Below, one piece after another: positions 6,949 to 8,853 of a stretch of DNA of 8,853 bases (positions are counted from its first letter, which is position 1; the number at the start of each line of letters is the position of its first letter). The DNA lies in NCBI GenBank assembly GCA_946480125.1, contig CAMLIY010000125.1, positions 1-8,853 of the forward strand, given 5' to 3'. This DNA comes from an uncultured Asticcacaulis sp. (GTDB lineage: Bacteria; Pseudomonadota; Alphaproteobacteria; Caulobacterales; Caulobacteraceae). The translations under genes were made by a program, and so were the position numbers. The notes below the pieces were generated by a model. That model worked only from the letters and a program-made list of their open reading frames with translations, did no database searches and was not told where the DNA came from.

Positions 6949-6956
6949 AAAGGAGG
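6949..6956 (+). promoter_or_regulatory. Strong ribosome-binding site of the halogenase
   Basis: AAAGGAGG, close to the ideal anti-16S sequence, lies 10 nt before the ATG at 6967. It decides the start: the open frame extends back to 6556 inside the receptor gene, but that part is an out-of-frame shadow, and the flavin-binding motif begins right after 6967. Confidence 0.8.
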
Positions 6957-6966
6957 CCGTTTCCAC

Positions 6967-8448
6967 ATGCAGAGAGTCGTCATTCTCGGAGGCGGTACGG
7001 CGGGCTGGATGGCAGCGGCGTGTCTGGCCAAGGTTTACGGACGCACCCTTTCCGTCACGCTGGTTGAATCCGCCGAAATCGGCACGGTCGGGGTCGGCGA
7101 GGCCACTATTCCGATGATCAACCTGTTCAATGCCATACTGGGGATCGACGAGGCCGACCTGATCCGCGAGACGGAAGCCACCATCAAGCTCGGCATCGAA
7201 TTCACCGACTGGACACGGCTGGGCCACAGTTACCTGCATCCGTTCGGCGCCTATGGCATCAATATGGAGGGCATCGGCTTCCATCACTACTGGCTGCGCC
7301 TGGCCGCCCAAGAGGGCGCGAAGGACTATGGCCAGTTCAATATGGAAACCCTGGCCATCCGATCGGGCCGCTGCGGGCCGACCGCCACCGACCTGCCGCA
7401 GATCAAGCTCAACAAGGCCTTCCATTTTGATGCCAGCCTCTACGCCGCCTTTCTCAGGCGCTACAGCAAAGCGCGCGGCGTCACCCGCGTCGAAGGCAAG
7501 GTGCAGGATGTGTCGCTTGATCCTGAAAGCGGCGATGTCACCCGCCTTTCACTTGCCGATGGCCGGACGGTCGAAGGCGATCTGTTTATCGACTGTTCTG
7601 GCTTCGCCGCCCTGCTGATCGGCAAGACTCTGGGCGTCGAATTTCAGGACTGGAGCCAGTGGCTGCCGTGCAATCGCGCCTTTGCCGTGCCGTGTGAGAC
7701 GAATGGCCCGCCGGCGCCCTATACCCGCTCGACCGCCCGTGAGGCCGGTTGGCAGTGGCGCATTCCGTTGCAGCACCGCACCGGCAATGGCTATGTCTTT
7801 TGCGATGCTTATGTGTCGGAAGACGAGGTGGCTGGAAAACTGATGGACCGTCTGGACGCCAAGGCGCTGGCCCAACCGCGGCTGCTCAAATTCACCACGG
7901 GCCATCGCATCCGGATGTGGGAAAAGAACGTCATCGCCTTGGGTCTCGCCTCCGGTTTCCTCGAACCGTTGGAATCGACCTCGATCTATCTGGTGCAGAG
8001 CGCCCTGGCGCGCCTGATGGCCTATTTTCCGCGTGACGGGATCAATCCGCATATCCGGGCCAAGTTCAATGATGACATGAACGCGGAATATGAGCGCATC
8101 CGCGATTTCCTGATCGCTCATTACAAACTGACCGAACGCGACGACACGCCGTTCTGGGCCATGTGCCGGAATATGGACATTCCCGACAGCCTGCGGATGC
8201 GGCTCGACGTCTTTGAAAACGAAGGGCAACTGCTCGAATTTTCCCAGGACCTGTTCAAGGACTCAAGCTGGTTTTCCGTGTTGATGGGGCAGGGGCTGTA
8301 TCCCAAACGCTACCATCCGCTAGCCGACGTCCTGCCGCGGGACGAGTTCCTGAACCGGATGACCCAGTTGCGCAAGATGATCGGCCAGCGCGCCTCCAAC
8401 CTGCCGACTCATACTCAGTACCTGGATCAGGTGAAAGGTGGCCAATGA
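6967..8448 (+). CDS. Flavin-dependent (tryptophan-type) halogenase
   Basis: This 493-residue FADH2-dependent halogenase is slightly shorter than typical PrnA-like enzymes. Residues 2-20 carry the FAD-binding fold with GGGTAG (8-13), and GVGEATIP (42-49) follows. K74 in ATIKLGIEF aligns with the catalytic lysine that forms the active halogenating species. The diagnostic WxWxIP motif is present as WQWRIP (262-267). E336-S337 in FLEPLESTSIY matches the glutamate-serine pair of PrnA. All catalytic landmarks are intact, so it is probably active. Such enzymes need a flavin reductase, and none is seen here. The substrate is unknown; free tryptophan is only one option, since many relatives beside TonB receptors lack a known substrate. 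It lies downstream of a terminator and 70 nt before the GH27 gene on the same strand, probably co-transcribed with it. No signal peptide is visible, so it should be cytoplasmic. Confidence 0.94.
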   Translation: MQRVVILGGGTAGWMAAACLAKVYGRTLSVTLVESAEIGTVGVGEATIPMINLFNAILGIDEADLIRETEATIKLGIEFTDWTRLGHSYLHPFGAYGINMEGIGFHHYWLRLAAQEGAKDYGQFNMETLAIRSGRCGPTATDLPQIKLNKAFHFDASLYAAFLRRYSKARGVTRVEGKVQDVSLDPESGDVTRLSLADGRTVEGDLFIDCSGFAALLIGKTLGVEFQDWSQWLPCNRAFAVPCETNGPPAPYTRSTAREAGWQWRIPLQHRTGNGYVFCDAYVSEDEVAGKLMDRLDAKALAQPRLLKFTTGHRIRMWEKNVIALGLASGFLEPLESTSIYLVQSALARLMAYFPRDGINPHIRAKFNDDMNAEYERIRDFLIAHYKLTERDDTPFWAMCRNMDIPDSLRMRLDVFENEGQLLEFSQDLFKDSSWFSVLMGQGLYPKRYHPLADVLPRDEFLNRMTQLRKMIGQRASNLPTHTQYLDQVKGGQ

Positions 8449-8489
8449 GGACATATCCATGCCTGCTTGCCGCTTCGTTCGGACTGTGA
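8445..8489 (+). other. Short coupled reading frame of 14 codons
   Basis: An ATG at 8445 overlaps the halogenase stop (ATGA) and opens a frame encoding MRTYPCLLAASFGL before a TGA at 8487-8489. AAAGGTGG (8434-8441) lies 3 nt upstream, so translational coupling is possible. The peptide resembles the beginning of a signal peptide and loosely resembles the start of the GH27 protein that follows (HLLLASFLIGL). It could be a leader, a remnant of an older gene start, or chance. Confidence 0.2.
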
Positions 8490-8518
8490 CCGGCAACAAT
8501 ACATAACAGGGAATAATC

Positions 8519-8853
8519 ATGAACCGCAAAACACACCTTCTGCTCGCCAGTTTTCTGATTGGTCTTGCCGTACCGCTGACCGCCTTCGCGCAGCCCGTCG
8601 CCAAGGGGGTCTGGCTCGGCCATGAAGCCGGCGCCGCCAAGACTCCGCCCATGGGCTGGAACAGCTGGAACGCGTTCCGCACCGAGGTCGATGAGGCCAA
8701 GGTGATGGGGGCCGCGCAGGCCCTGGTCGATGACGGACTGGCGAAGAAGGGCTATACCTATGTCAATCTCGATGATGGCTGGTGGCTGAAGCGCCGCCAA
8801 CCGGACGGGCGCATGATCATCCGCACTCAGATTTTCCCCTCGGCGAAAACACC
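8519..8853 (+). CDS. Secreted GH27 alpha-galactosidase (N-terminal part)
   Basis: The first 111 codons are present; the gene continues past the right edge. Residues 1-24 form a clear signal peptide (HLLLASFLIGLAVPLTAFA, cleavage probably before QP), so the enzyme is exported. TPPMGWNSWNAF (42-53) is the hallmark first barrel strand of GH27 alpha-galactosidases, and YVNLDDGWW (81-89) is the second; both contribute to galactose binding. The nucleophile and acid/base residues would lie beyond the window. The family removes terminal alpha-linked galactose from oligosaccharides such as melibiose, raffinose or galactomannan side chains; some members act on alpha-N-acetylgalactosamine or beta-arabinopyranose. 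AGGGA at 8508-8512, 6 nt before the ATG, supports the start. It is the clearest indicator of the locus substrate. Confidence 0.92.
   Translation, partial: MNRKTHLLLASFLIGLAVPLTAFAQPVAKGVWLGHEAGAAKTPPMGWNSWNAFRTEVDEAKVMGAAQALVDDGLAKKGYTYVNLDDGWWLKRRQPDGRMIIRTQIFPSAKT

Noticed and set aside
6556..6966. Possible N-terminal extension of the halogenase frame
   Set aside because: It lies inside the receptor gene in another frame and has basic, low-complexity composition. The strong ribosome site at 6949-6956 and the flavin motif place the start at 6967.
1..8853. tRNA or rRNA genes, CRISPR arrays, insertion sequences
   Set aside because: I saw no cloverleaf-like, rRNA-like or regularly spaced repeat sequence, no transposase-like protein and no terminal inverted repeats with target duplications.

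Overview
The window looks like a carbohydrate-utilisation locus from an alphaproteobacterium of the Caulobacterales type. The pointers are a long Caulobacter-type TonB-dependent receptor paired with a flavin-dependent (tryptophan-type) halogenase, moderately GC-rich coding DNA and AT-rich promoters. Asticcacaulis or a relative would fit, but genus cannot be settled from this sequence.

Layout, left to right: the last 65 codons of an FHS/FucP-like sugar permease (+), then an RpiR-family HTH-SIS transcriptional regulator (+). A secreted, divergent clan GH-D (alpha-galactosidase-like) glycosidase (-) overlaps the regulator's end by 14 bp, tail to tail. A 318-bp AT-rich divergent promoter region follows. 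Then come a 1133-residue TonB-dependent receptor (+), a rho-independent terminator, a 493-residue flavin-dependent halogenase (+), and the start of a secreted GH27 alpha-galactosidase (+) that runs off the right edge.

Inferred function: the receptor imports an oligosaccharide, probably alpha-galactoside-containing, across the outer membrane. The two exported clan GH-D enzymes hydrolyse it, the MFS permease takes up the released sugar, and the RpiR protein controls the set in response to a sugar phosphate. The role of the halogenase is unknown; such genes are often found beside receptors of this class.

The strongest unexplained signal is a repeated TGTAGC element. It occurs as direct repeats 14 bp apart over the predicted -10 region of both divergent promoters. 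In the receptor promoter it is doubled into two 9-bp-spaced pairs. A related TTTGCTACAA block lies just before the regulator gene. This looks like a local operator system, most simply read by the RpiR protein.
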